Origin: Rheinheimera hassiensis
GTDB lineage: Bacteria; Pseudomonadota; Gammaproteobacteria; Enterobacterales; Alteromonadaceae
Length of the DNA stretch: 64,000 nucleotides
Assembly (NCBI RefSeq): GCF_022436675.1
Contig: NZ_JAKUJZ010000001.1
Location: forward strand, 248,001 to 312,000
Direction of reading: 5' to 3'
Positions 21,470 through 27,871 of the stretch are shown piece by piece; the first letter of the stretch is position 1; each line of letters starts with the position of its first letter. The translations under genes and the position numbers were made by a program. The notes under the pieces are model-generated. The model saw only the letters and a program-made list of their open reading frames with translations, ran no database searches and had not been told where the DNA came from.

Positions 21470-21760
21470 TTGGCTGAATTATTAGGGGTCTTATTTCCTT
21501 CTTTGGTCGTGCTTTATCTGATTGTGAATACACAACTTGATTCTTACCGAAAAAGAATTCGCTTTCTGGAAGTCAAAGTTGATGCGCTTATCAAGCATAA
21601 CGGCATTGAATTTGACGACAGCACCCTTGTTCCGGTTGAGGTTCATAAGGCGGTAAAAGCCGGCCAAAGGTTAAAGGCTATCCGGCTTTATCGCAAAATT
21701 ACGGGCGCTGGTTTAAAAGAGGCATCAGAAGTAATAGATGACTTGGTTAAAAACACATAA
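21470..21760 (+). CDS. Cassette I gene: membrane-anchored ribosomal L7/L12 C-terminal-like protein
   Basis: 96 residues. The start is TTG at 21470, fixed by AAGGAG at 21456-21461 with an 8-base spacer. Residues 1-20 form a hydrophobic segment (membrane anchor), 22-40 a short helical stretch, and 55-96 match the L7/L12 C-terminal domain (KAGQRLKAIRLYRKITGAGLKEASEVIDDL). Stand-alone L7/L12-like domains occur in several bacteria but their partner is not known to me; contact with a translation GTPase or another ribosome-linked factor is only a guess. Its TAA lies inside the R'' box of attC1, as is usual for cassettes. Confidence 0.88.
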   Translation: MAELLGVLFPSLVVLYLIVNTQLDSYRKRIRFLEVKVDALIKHNGIEFDDSTLVPVEVHKAVKAGQRLKAIRLYRKITGAGLKEASEVIDDLVKNT

Positions 21761-21840
21761 CAAGGCGTCACTCGCGGCTTGCAGCCGCTGGTACTTCAAA
21801 CGCTGACGCGTTTTTCCGCCCATGCGCTTTGCGTTAAGCC
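21754..21840 (+). other. attC recombination site 1
   Basis: R'' CACATAAC and R' GTTAAGCC bound the 87-bp site. Inner boxes AAGGCGTCA (L'') and TGCGCTTT (L') pair except for one unpaired T in L'', the extrahelical base that sets strand choice in attC sites. A central hairpin GCGGCT/AGCCGC follows. Confidence 0.8.
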
Positions 21841-21862
21841 TCATCGAGAGAATGGAGTCGAT

Positions 21863-22729
21863 ATGAAAACAATCATATTATTATTTTCAATTTTTATTAG
21901 TTTTGGTGCGCTAGCTATAGAGCTAGAGGTGAAACCGACAAAAGCTGAGTTGTATGATGTTGGTGGATTTAAGCTTTATCTTGAGTGTTACGAAAGTGAC
22001 AAGCCACAGCTAATACTGGAACAGGGTTTCGGTCGTTATGGCTCGGAAGGGGTTTGGTTAGAAAATATAAAGCGACTGAAAAACGATTTCAGCATTTGTT
22101 TGTATGACCGTGCTGGCTTGGGTAAGAGCGAAAAGGGTGACGTTCCTTTTACGGTCAATGACATGGCAAACAGGCTCAGAAGTTTGCTTCAAAATGCCAA
22201 CATCAAGGGGCCATACTATTTTGCTGGTGGCTCATATGCATCTTATATCATCACTGCATACAACAACCTCTATCCACAAGAAGTTATGGGGGCCGTACTG
22301 ATTGATCCACCTCCTTTGGGTTACTTTTACACTATGGGTACAAGGTGGCCTGAAAACTATCAAACAGACAATCAGGAGTTAGATCGCTTTTATCAATTTG
22401 AACAAAGCGTTCATAATCCAATGTTTGAGAGAGTTCCTGAAAATGTAGACCATATGAAAAGCTATGAAATACTGGTTAGTGCCGCCAATTTTGGAAACAA
22501 ACCTATTATCGTGGTGCGCTCCAAATCAACGGGAGAGCGATACGATCCACCTTTCGTTCCTGATGATATAGCCAAATCAATGGATGAGCTTTACTTAGGT
22601 GCGGAAAACTACTTTAAAGGTTTATCTACGGATAGCAGTGTGATCTATTCTGAATCAGAGAAGCACCATCTTCATATCGCGGATCGTGATTTGGTCGTTA
22701 AAAGTATTAAAGAGCTTGTTGGTAAATGA
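21863..22729 (+). CDS. Cassette II gene: exported alpha/beta-hydrolase
   Basis: 288 residues from the ATG at 21863 (GGAG six bases upstream). Signal peptide about 1-18. The alpha/beta-hydrolase pattern is present: LILEQGFGRYG (oxyanion region), CLYDRAGLGKSE, nucleophile elbow AGGSYAS (Ser in G-x-S-x-A), DPPPLG, a late Asp/Glu region, and His in the EKHHLHIADRD segment. It is most likely a periplasmic esterase or related hydrolase; the substrate is unknown. The frame could be read upstream through attC1, but that would give a poor start. Its TGA directly abuts attC2. Confidence 0.87.
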   Translation: MKTIILLFSIFISFGALAIELEVKPTKAELYDVGGFKLYLECYESDKPQLILEQGFGRYGSEGVWLENIKRLKNDFSICLYDRAGLGKSEKGDVPFTVNDMANRLRSLLQNANIKGPYYFAGGSYASYIITAYNNLYPQEVMGAVLIDPPPLGYFYTMGTRWPENYQTDNQELDRFYQFEQSVHNPMFERVPENVDHMKSYEILVSAANFGNKPIIVVRSKSTGERYDPPFVPDDIAKSMDELYLGAENYFKGLSTDSSVIYSESEKHHLHIADRDLVVKSIKELVGK

Positions 22730-22819
22730 GGCTTAACAAGCCGTTCAACGCATGTGCCAGCAAACAGTGCTGGTACGGACTCGCAAACTACGCGCGCCCG
22801 TTAACGGAGTGTTATGTGC
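22730..22819 (+). other. attC recombination site 2
   Basis: R'' GGCTTAAC and R' GTTATGTGC frame a 90-bp site. L'' CCGTTCAACG pairs with L' CGTTAACGG leaving one extrahelical C in L''. The inner part holds a GCCAGCA...TGCTGG hairpin. Confidence 0.85.
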
Positions 22820-22850
22820 GCTTGAATTATAGCCAACATAGAGAAATTTG

Positions 22851-23252
22851 ATGACTCATTATTTTGGTTCTTGTCTGTGTGGCAATGCAAAATTTGAAGT
22901 GCAAGGAAATTTCGATGGCTTTTATCTGTGTCATTGTAAGTATTGTCAAAAGGATACCGGGTCTGCTCATGCGGCCAACTTATTTTCGAAGTCAGCTAAG
23001 TTAACTTGGTTGGCGGGTTCCGGTTCTGTGACTACCTTCACGCTTGCAGGTACTCGCCACAAAAAAAGCTTTTGTAAGGTTTGCGGTTCAGCATTGCCAA
23101 GCACTCATGACGCAGGTCTTCTAGTTATTCCCGCTGGGTGTTTGGACACGGAAGTATCAATCTCGCCAACAGCTCACATCTTTACATCTAGCAAAGCTGT
23201 TTGGGGCGAGGGATTAGGGGACGTGCCAGAATTCGAAGGGCTACCAGAGTGA
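22851..23252 (+). CDS. Cassette III gene: GFA-family (glutathione-dependent formaldehyde-activating enzyme-like) zinc protein
   Basis: 133 residues, taken from the ATG at 22851 rather than the TTG immediately before it. The zinc ligands of the GFA/CENP-V fold are all present: Cys8 and Cys10 (CLCG), Cys27, Cys29 and Cys32 (CHCKYC), Cys75 and Cys78 (CKVCGS). Members bind glutathione or other thiols, and only a minority act on formaldehyde, so the exact reaction is open. GFA genes are frequent cargo of integron cassettes. The gene ends 8 bases before the R'' box of attC3. Confidence 0.92.
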   Translation: MTHYFGSCLCGNAKFEVQGNFDGFYLCHCKYCQKDTGSAHAANLFSKSAKLTWLAGSGSVTTFTLAGTRHKKSFCKVCGSALPSTHDAGLLVIPAGCLDTEVSISPTAHIFTSSKAVWGEGLGDVPEFEGLPE

Positions 23253-23260
23253 GCAGCTAT

Positions 23261-23326
23261 CACATAACAAACCGTGGCAGTTCGCGCCTATCGGCGCCGG
23301 ACTCGCTACACAGGGACGTTATGCGC
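23261..23326 (+). other. attC recombination site 3
   Basis: R'' CACATAAC and R' GTTATGCGC, 66 bp in all. A strong inner hairpin GCGCC/GGCGC is present; L'' (CCGTGGCAG) and L' (CTACACAGG) pair imperfectly. Confidence 0.75.
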
Positions 23327-23425
23327 GGTAACTCTGCAGCTATCGGCTTAATGTCGGGTACTTTACGTACCTGACAGATGCAAATATAAGTAACACTCTT
23401 GGTTCGGGAGTACAGGAGCCATCTG

Positions 23426-23893
23426 GTGATTTTAAAAGAACTGCGACTTAGTCGGCATATTTCTCAAGAGCAATTAGCGCAAATGTCCGGGCTTAATGTT
23501 CGAACCATTCAGCGTATTGAGAGTGGTCACAATGCTAGTTTCGAATCATTAAAATGTCTTGCTGCGGCTCTTGATGTCGATATGACAACACTAAACCAGG
23601 AGACGTTTATGATTGATAAAAACACAGCTAATTGGCAAAAACTGCCACTTTTTTTGAAGATTTGGTTTATGCTAAATTTTTTGCAAATCAGACCAGCTCG
23701 CGGCACAGCAGATAGCGTTGAAAAAATATCGCATATCTTCGGCTTTTTATTTTGCTGTATTGGGCTTGTGAGTGAAGCAGCTCTGGCAGGTGGTATTATC
23801 ATGCTTGCAACAGCCTATTTGTTTTTCATGCTGAAGTGGCAAGGTGATAAGTATGGTATCTGGTATGACCCTGACGCGACAGCGGGCACATAA
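23426..23893 (+). CDS. Cassette IV gene: XRE-type helix-turn-helix protein with C-terminal membrane segments
   Basis: 155 residues. GTG at 23426 is chosen as start because AGGAG (23414-23418) sits seven bases upstream; a TTG at 23399 has no ribosome binding site. Residues 1-60 are a Cro/C1-type HTH (SRHISQEQLAQMSGLNVRTIQRIESG), the rest is a 2-TM domain (about 110-145) joined by a linker. Membrane-tethered HTH proteins of this kind are common cassette cargo; a regulatory role is likely, the target unknown. The TAA lies inside the R'' box of attC4. Confidence 0.87.
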   Translation: MILKELRLSRHISQEQLAQMSGLNVRTIQRIESGHNASFESLKCLAAALDVDMTTLNQETFMIDKNTANWQKLPLFLKIWFMLNFLQIRPARGTADSVEKISHIFGFLFCCIGLVSEAALAGGIIMLATAYLFFMLKWQGDKYGIWYDPDATAGT

Positions 23894-23931
23894 CAGTAGC
23901 AGTCACAAACGCCCGCTTCACGAGTTAGACC
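23886..23931 (+). other. attC-like site 4, short or degenerate
   Basis: R'' GCACATAAC and R' GTTAGACC are well formed and 46 bp apart end to end, below the usual minimum for attC, and L''/L' pairing is weak. It closes cassette IV; no matching GGTCTAAC box follows the next gene, so the cluster ends here. Confidence 0.55.
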
Positions 23932-24005
23932 TCAGAAAAGAGACGTAGCTAATTAACGCCATACGCTACACTTGAACCAAGCAAAACTCTGTATTTGAGG
24001 CTCAA

Positions 24006-24419
24006 ATGAACCCAGCAATGTGGCAATGCCCGAAATGTGCGCGCGAGTTCACCCGTAAAAATCAGCGCCATGCTTGTGGCACCGGTCATAGTGCTGATGT
24101 GCTGCGCGACAGGCCGCAAGCGGTTATTGAGGTTTATCGGGCTATAGAAAACTTTATTAATAACCTTGCCAAAGTAGAAACTGTTGCCCGCGACCGCTAT
24201 GTGCTGTTTCGCAGCCGCCGCATCTTTGTCGACCTGTCGATTATGCAAAACGCAGTGCGGGTGGCGATACATCTTGGCCGCCGGATCGATAACCCGATTT
24301 TTATCAAAGTGGTTGCTGACAGGAAGCAGCTGACTCATGTCGCTAAAATTACCAACCTGGCTGAGCTTAAACACATTGAACCACTGATTAAAGAGGCCTG
24401 GCAGTTTTCACTCGCTTGA
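24006..24419 (+). CDS. DUF5655-family protein with N-terminal zinc-binding motif
   Basis: 137 residues. The N-terminus WQCPKCAREFTRKNQRHACG has a C-x2-C plus H/C zinc-finger-like pattern; the rest matches the DUF5655 plan (DRPQAVIEVYRAIENFI, VLFRSRRIFVDLSI, KVVADRKQLTHVAKITNLAEL). Function is unknown. It lies next to the cassette cluster but has no attC of its own. A truncated second copy of its last third lies at 26469-26582. Confidence 0.85.
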   Translation: MNPAMWQCPKCAREFTRKNQRHACGTGHSADVLRDRPQAVIEVYRAIENFINNLAKVETVARDRYVLFRSRRIFVDLSIMQNAVRVAIHLGRRIDNPIFIKVVADRKQLTHVAKITNLAELKHIEPLIKEAWQFSLA

Positions 24420-24421
24420 CG

Positions 24422-24439
24422 GCACCTTTTAACAGGTGC
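24422..24439 (+). terminator. Short hairpin after the DUF5655 gene
   Basis: GCACCT and AGGTGC form a perfect 6-bp stem around TTTAAC, starting 3 bases after the stop codon. The following T-run is poor, so it is only a weak terminator candidate. Confidence 0.4.
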
Positions 24440-24472
24440 TATTAATGACACCATTTACAACTGGAGCTGATG

Positions 24473-24742
24473 ATGCAAACCAAATTCTCTGAAGATGTCG
24501 TGCCATTATCGGATTTAAAAATAAACCCGGGAAAAGTGGTGACGCAAACTAACACCACCCACCGGCCGGTATTATTAACCAGCCGTGGCCGCGGTGTTGC
24601 CGTGGTGCAGGCACTGGAAGATTACGAAAACACGGCTGAAGAGCTGCGCTTTGTTAAAGCCATTGCCACCGGCCTGGCGGATATTCGTGACGGCAATACG
24701 GTAACTGCCGAACAGGCTAAACAGCTACTGGGGATCAGCTGA
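24473..24742 (+). CDS. Phd/YefM-family antitoxin
   Basis: 89 residues. The second of two adjacent ATGs is preferred because GGAG (24463-24466) is then six bases away. The N-terminus (VVPLSDLKINPGKVVTQTNTTHRPVLLTSRGRGVAVVQALEDYE) is the Phd/YefM DNA-binding domain; the C-terminal helix (RFVKAIATGLADIRDGNTVTAEQA) would wrap the toxin. It neutralises the toxin encoded directly downstream and should repress its own operon. The genes abut, antitoxin first, as in classical type II modules. Confidence 0.93.
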   Translation: MQTKFSEDVVPLSDLKINPGKVVTQTNTTHRPVLLTSRGRGVAVVQALEDYENTAEELRFVKAIATGLADIRDGNTVTAEQAKQLLGIS

Positions 24743-25033
24743 GTGCGGTTAGAGCTTGCGCAGTCCGCGCTGTCTGACTTATTGACAATAAAAGCCTGGT
24801 ACCTGGAGCAAGGCGTACCGCATATTGGCCAGCGGTTTGTTACAGATATTTTGGCCGCAGCACAGCGCCTTACCGCCCAGCCAGATTCCGGCCGGATGGT
24901 GCCGGAGTTTAATCAGGCCAATATCCGTGAAATTATCCTGCCACCGTTTCGTTTGGTGTACCTGCGCGAAGCAGATTGTATCAGCCTGATCCGCGTCTGG
25001 CGTAGTGAGCGTCAATTGCAACTACCCGAATGA
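24743..25033 (+). CDS. ParE/RelE-superfamily toxin
   Basis: 96 residues beginning at GTG 24743, immediately after the antitoxin TGA. The family pattern is present: LAQSALSDLLTIKAWYLEQ, GRMVPEFNQANIREIILPPFRLVYLRE, and the final ISLIRVWRSERQL. The fold is shared by gyrase poisons (ParE) and ribosome-dependent mRNA nucleases (RelE); the sequence alone does not settle which. The pair is complete and looks intact. Confidence 0.92.
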   Translation: MRLELAQSALSDLLTIKAWYLEQGVPHIGQRFVTDILAAAQRLTAQPDSGRMVPEFNQANIREIILPPFRLVYLREADCISLIRVWRSERQLQLPE

Positions 25034-25167
25034 TCGAACAACATAAAACGCTGGCTAAAATCCTGACCCGGTAAGCTTTGCTTTCAGCGCTGTGTCAGGC
25101 ACAAAGAAAGAGCCCATCGTTAGTTAATTCCAGCTGTCAGGCTGGCCTATTTGCAAAGGCGACATAC

Positions 25168-26205
25168 ATGTCAGTAAGCAACGCATCAGATGAGCTATCG
25201 CCGCAGCAGCGCGTCCGCTGCATCATTCATGCTATTCGTGCCGAAGAACAATATTGGCGCGAACGCTATGCCATCCTGCGCTACCAGGACTGGCTTGGGC
25301 TGGGTATCTTATTGTTTGCCCTAACCGGTATGCTAACTGCCGCTGGTTTATATTACTTGCAGTTGATCCCGGCCTGGGCTTGTATCATCGTGGCCGCACT
25401 GTGTGCATCCCTGTCGCATGAAATTGAACATGATCTAATCCATCGTCAGTATTTTCGTAATACGCCAATAATCTACCATGGCATGATGCTAGTAACCTGG
25501 TTGATGCGCCCTAACACAGTTAGCCCGTGGTACAGGCGCGATATGCATCTGTTACATCACAAAGTCTCCGGCACGGCCAATGATATGGAAGAGCGCCTGG
25601 TAGGTAATGGCATCGCCTATGGCTTGAGCCGTTTTATCGTGATGTTTGACGGTTTATCGGGGCTATTCATACGTCGCGCTATTTTGCGCCGCGAAGTAGA
25701 CAACTTTTCCGTACAAAAGCTGCTGCAAGCAAGCTTTCCGCTGGCCAGCCTGTACTTTTTAACTTGGTATGTGTTTTTGCTGTTCCACGCCTACGATGCC
25801 CTGTTCGGTGGAATTAGCGCAGGTTCCTATCCAGAGAGCTTAGTATGGCTGATGCAAGGCGTTGATTTCGCTGTGGTAGTGCTGATCGCCCCTAACGTTC
25901 TTCGCTCGTTCTGTTTAAACTTTATTACTTCCCATATGCATTACTATGGCAACGTACATAACTTGCTGCAGCAAACCCAAATTTTGGATCGCTGGTATTT
26001 TATGCCGCTGCAGCTATTTTGTTTTAACTTTGGCAGTACCCATACTATCCATCATTTTGTAGTGAATCAGCCATTCTATTTACGCCAACTGGTGGCAGGA
26101 AAAGCCCTTAAGGTGCTGCGTGAACAAGGGGTAAGATCCAATGATCTGTCCACTTTTGTTAGCGGCAATCGCTGGAAGGAAGAGCAAACAGTCAGAACAA
26201 TTTGA
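25168..26205 (+). CDS. Membrane fatty-acid desaturase-family protein
   Basis: 345 residues from the ATG at 25168 (AAGG eight bases upstream); a TTG start at 25078 would add a poor extension. Three His boxes of the membrane di-iron desaturase/hydroxylase family are visible: H84-E-I-E-H88-D-L-I-H92, H127-L-L-H-H131 and H292-T-I-H-H296. Hydrophobic segments lie around residues 40-80, 195-215 and 230-260. It should act on a lipid or other hydrophobic substrate in the inner membrane with electrons from a ferredoxin or similar; no electron donor is encoded nearby. It follows the toxin-antitoxin pair after 134 bases. Confidence 0.85.
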   Translation: MSVSNASDELSPQQRVRCIIHAIRAEEQYWRERYAILRYQDWLGLGILLFALTGMLTAAGLYYLQLIPAWACIIVAALCASLSHEIEHDLIHRQYFRNTPIIYHGMMLVTWLMRPNTVSPWYRRDMHLLHHKVSGTANDMEERLVGNGIAYGLSRFIVMFDGLSGLFIRRAILRREVDNFSVQKLLQASFPLASLYFLTWYVFLLFHAYDALFGGISAGSYPESLVWLMQGVDFAVVVLIAPNVLRSFCLNFITSHMHYYGNVHNLLQQTQILDRWYFMPLQLFCFNFGSTHTIHHFVVNQPFYLRQLVAGKALKVLREQGVRSNDLSTFVSGNRWKEEQTVRTI

Positions 26206-26232
26206 TTGCTTATGTTTGCCCGTTAATTAAAT

Positions 26233-26370
26233 TTACAAGCCAAAAATCTGGATTACGCCTACGGCGATCAGATAAATAGCCACAACATAGTTTAAGATCT
26301 TCGGCCGGATCAGTATCAGAATACCGGCAACAATGGAGAGCACTGGAATAAGGTCAATATGCAAATTCAT
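26233..26370 (-). CDS. DUF3096-type tiny membrane protein
   Basis: 45 residues: MNLHIDLIPVLSIVAGILIL, then IRPKILNYVVAIYLIAVGVI and a short end. Two hydrophobic helices around an R-P-K-I-L-N-Y turn match the DUF3096 family. AAGGA lies 7 bases upstream of the ATG on the minus strand (start at 26370). Function is unknown; family members are small inner-membrane proteins. It is convergent with the desaturase gene, 27 bases away. Confidence 0.85.
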   Translation of the reverse strand: MNLHIDLIPVLSIVAGILILIRPKILNYVVAIYLIAVGVIQIFGL

Positions 26371-26468
26371 AATTCTGTCCTTTTATGTTTAAGTTTAGTG
26401 GTGGGTTAACTAAAGCAGTGTGCTGCCTGGCAGGAAATATAGCAATTCATTAGGAAAAGGGGCGCAGC

Positions 26469-26582
26469 CAAATTGTTGCCGACAGCAAGCAGGTTACCCA
26501 TGTCGCGAAAATTGCCAACCTGGCTGAACTTAAAAACATTAAGCCGCTGATTAAAGAAGCCTATCAGTTTTGGTTGGCTTAG
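26469..26582 (+). pseudogene. Truncated duplicate of the DUF5655 gene (C-terminal third only)
   Basis: The plus strand reads IVADSKQVTHVAKIANLAEL, then KNIKPLIKEAYQFWLA and a TAG stop. This aligns residue for residue with the end of the DUF5655 protein at 24006-24419 (VVADRKQLTHVAKITNLAEL ... PLIKEAWQFSLA). No start codon or N-terminal two thirds are present upstream, so this is a gene remnant. The DNA has diverged moderately, suggesting an old event or a remnant of a paralog. Confidence 0.85.
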
Positions 26583-26587
26583 CGGCT

Positions 26588-26908
26588 TTAACCGTGCTCG
26601 GTAAACTGCTTTAATGCCTGTAAGCGCTCGTCCCATTGTGCTTCCAGCGCGATAATAAATGCCCTGCTCTGTGCCAGTGTGGTGGCATCCAGCTGCACTT
26701 TTACTTCACGCCCGGCCGGGTGCAGCTGTACTACTTTAGCTGACACCAGTGCCTGAATTTGCTTACGCGCCCCCTGGCGGCTAATGCCGAGATCTTTAGA
26801 CAGTTCCCCCAGACACAGTGCTGCGCCATTCGATAAGCGCTGCACTATCTGCAACCGTACCGGGTCGCCCAATGCTTTAAATATCTGTGCTATGGCTAGC
26901 TGAGTCAC
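26588..26908 (-). CDS. ArsR-family transcriptional repressor
   Basis: 106 residues, GTG start at 26908. The winged-helix ArsR pattern is clear: IFKALGDPVRLQIVQRLSNG, LCLGELSKDLGISRQGARKQIQALVSAKVV, then the wing (HPAGREVKVQLD). No Cys pair for metal sensing is present, so it belongs to the metal-independent ArsR group that is linked to SRPBCC proteins. The start codon overlaps the upstream SRPBCC stop by 4 bases. The 28-bp palindrome at 27411 is its likely operator. Confidence 0.93.
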   Translation of the reverse strand: MTQLAIAQIFKALGDPVRLQIVQRLSNGAALCLGELSKDLGISRQGARKQIQALVSAKVVQLHPAGREVKVQLDATTLAQSRAFIIALEAQWDERLQALKQFTEHG

Positions 26909-27351
26909 TTACCCTCCTTACTGAAGTATTGTTGTAACCGCGCCAGCATAAAGTCCCAGCCATTGCTGTTTTGTGCCAGGCTGCTTGCGGCGATGTCAGA
27001 CGGTAAATCGGCAAAACCGGTTTCAGTTAAGCTGACTTTGCAGCGGCCCGGTTCCAGCTCTGTAATACGAAACTCGACCAGAGTATGCGGCACAGTGAGT
27101 ACTTTACCGATGAAATTACTGCCTCCTGGCACCCAACGATAGGCAAAGTAGTTGTAAGGGCTGGCCGCTTCGATATAAACACTGCTGCTGTGTTTTTCAC
27201 CAAAGCTGAATACGGCTTGAGCCCCCTGCCGGTATTCGCCTGTTAACGTATCGGGAAACCACTTTACCACCTGCTCCGGCGTGGCAATGGCGTTATATAT
27301 ACGCTCTGCTGTGGCGTTAATAGTAAGGTCGCGCTGAATAGTGTTTTGCAT
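26905..27351 (-). CDS. SRPBCC/AHSA1-family protein
   Basis: 148 residues. The AHSA1 (Aha1 C-terminal-like) pattern is seen in TINATAERIYNAIATPEQVVKWFPD, FRITELEPGRCKVSLTETGF and NSNGWDFMLARLQQYF. These proteins have a hydrophobic pocket and bind lipids or other small hydrophobic ligands; many are encoded with an ArsR repressor, as here. It is the first gene of the two-gene operon read leftward, and the 4-base overlap implies coupled translation. Confidence 0.93.
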   Translation of the reverse strand: MQNTIQRDLTINATAERIYNAIATPEQVVKWFPDTLTGEYRQGAQAVFSFGEKHSSSVYIEAASPYNYFAYRWVPGGSNFIGKVLTVPHTLVEFRITELEPGRCKVSLTETGFADLPSDIAASSLAQNSNGWDFMLARLQQYFSKEGK

Positions 27352-27410
27352 AAGTTGCTCCGTATATGAGTTTAAGCTTTACTACAGCTAAACTAAAGCA
27401 CAGCATAATC

Positions 27411-27438
27411 AAACATGCAACCAATTGGTTGCATGTTT
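27411..27438. promoter_or_regulatory. 28-bp perfect palindrome before the ArsR/AHSA1 operon
   Basis: The half-site AAACATGCAACCAA is repeated exactly in inverted form around a central AATT. It lies 60 bases upstream of the AHSA1 start and 88 bases upstream of the divergent DUF4287 gene. Position and symmetry suggest a homodimer operator, best fitted to the ArsR protein encoded in the operon. It is followed on the plus strand by seven further T/T-rich bases, so a terminator role cannot be excluded. Confidence 0.65.
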
Positions 27439-27525
27439 TTTTGATAATACTTTATTTGCCATGTCGAATTTTCCCGAGATGGTACGACTAAGCTCTGCTA
27501 CCACTTAGCGAACAGGAGAAACCCA

Positions 27526-27735
27526 ATGAGCACAGAACAAGCTGTTAAAGGCCCGGCGTCTTACTTTCCGTCGATTGAAAAAAACTACGGCCAGAGCATA
27601 CAACACTGGTTAACCTTACTGGATAGCGTGAAGGAACAGCCGCATATGGCACAGGTAGCGTTTTTAAAAACGCAGCACGGCATTGGCCACGGCCACGCCA
27701 ATGCGCTGGTTGCCTATTATCGCGCACAGAAATAG
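27526..27735 (+). CDS. DUF4287-domain small protein
   Basis: 69 residues behind AGGAG. The family motif is seen in GPASYFPSIEKNYGQSIQHW and the HGIGHGHANALVAYYR end. Members are small soluble proteins, sometimes fused to DUF5655 domains, which makes it notable that two DUF5655 copies lie 1-3 kb away. Function is unknown. The nearby palindrome may also affect its promoter. Confidence 0.9.
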   Translation: MSTEQAVKGPASYFPSIEKNYGQSIQHWLTLLDSVKEQPHMAQVAFLKTQHGIGHGHANALVAYYRAQK

Positions 27736-27826
27736 GCACACTTTAGCCCTAACGCCGCCCAGCCATTGTGCTCTTCCCCGACACCCAAAGCTTAAATGTG
27801 TTTTACTTAGCCTATTGTCTAAAAGC

Positions 27827-27846
27827 AACATCGCCAGATGTTGCTG
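27827..27846. promoter_or_regulatory. Small perfect hairpin upstream of the FAD oxidoreductase gene
   Basis: GCAACATC and GATGTTGC form an 8-bp stem with a GCCA loop, 26 bases before the ATG at 27872. There is no T-run, so it is either a weak terminator of the DUF4287 gene or a leader structure of the next gene. Confidence 0.35.
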
Positions 27847-27871
27847 ATGTAGCCTAACCGGGAGGGCATTA

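Larger units (their letters stand above)
21445..23924 (+). mobile_element. Integrase-less integron cassette cluster (CALIN-like), four cassettes
   Basis: Four short same-strand genes are each followed by an attC-like site. The test for real cassettes is that the bases starting a cassette pair with the R'' box at its own end. Cassette I starts TTATGTGTT and ends AACACATAAC; II starts TTAAGCC and ends GGCTTAAC; III starts TTATGTGC and ends CACATAAC; IV starts TTATGCGC and ends GCACATAAC. Boundaries (cut after G of GTT): 21445-21833, 21834-22811, 22812-23318, 23319-23924. Base composition is visibly more AT-rich than the flanks. No intI lies in the window. The base before cassette I is A rather than G. 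Confidence 0.85.

Noticed and set aside
24006..24419. DUF5655 gene as a fifth integron cassette
   Set aside because: Its preceding TTAGACC has no matching GGTCTAAC box or attC site after the gene.
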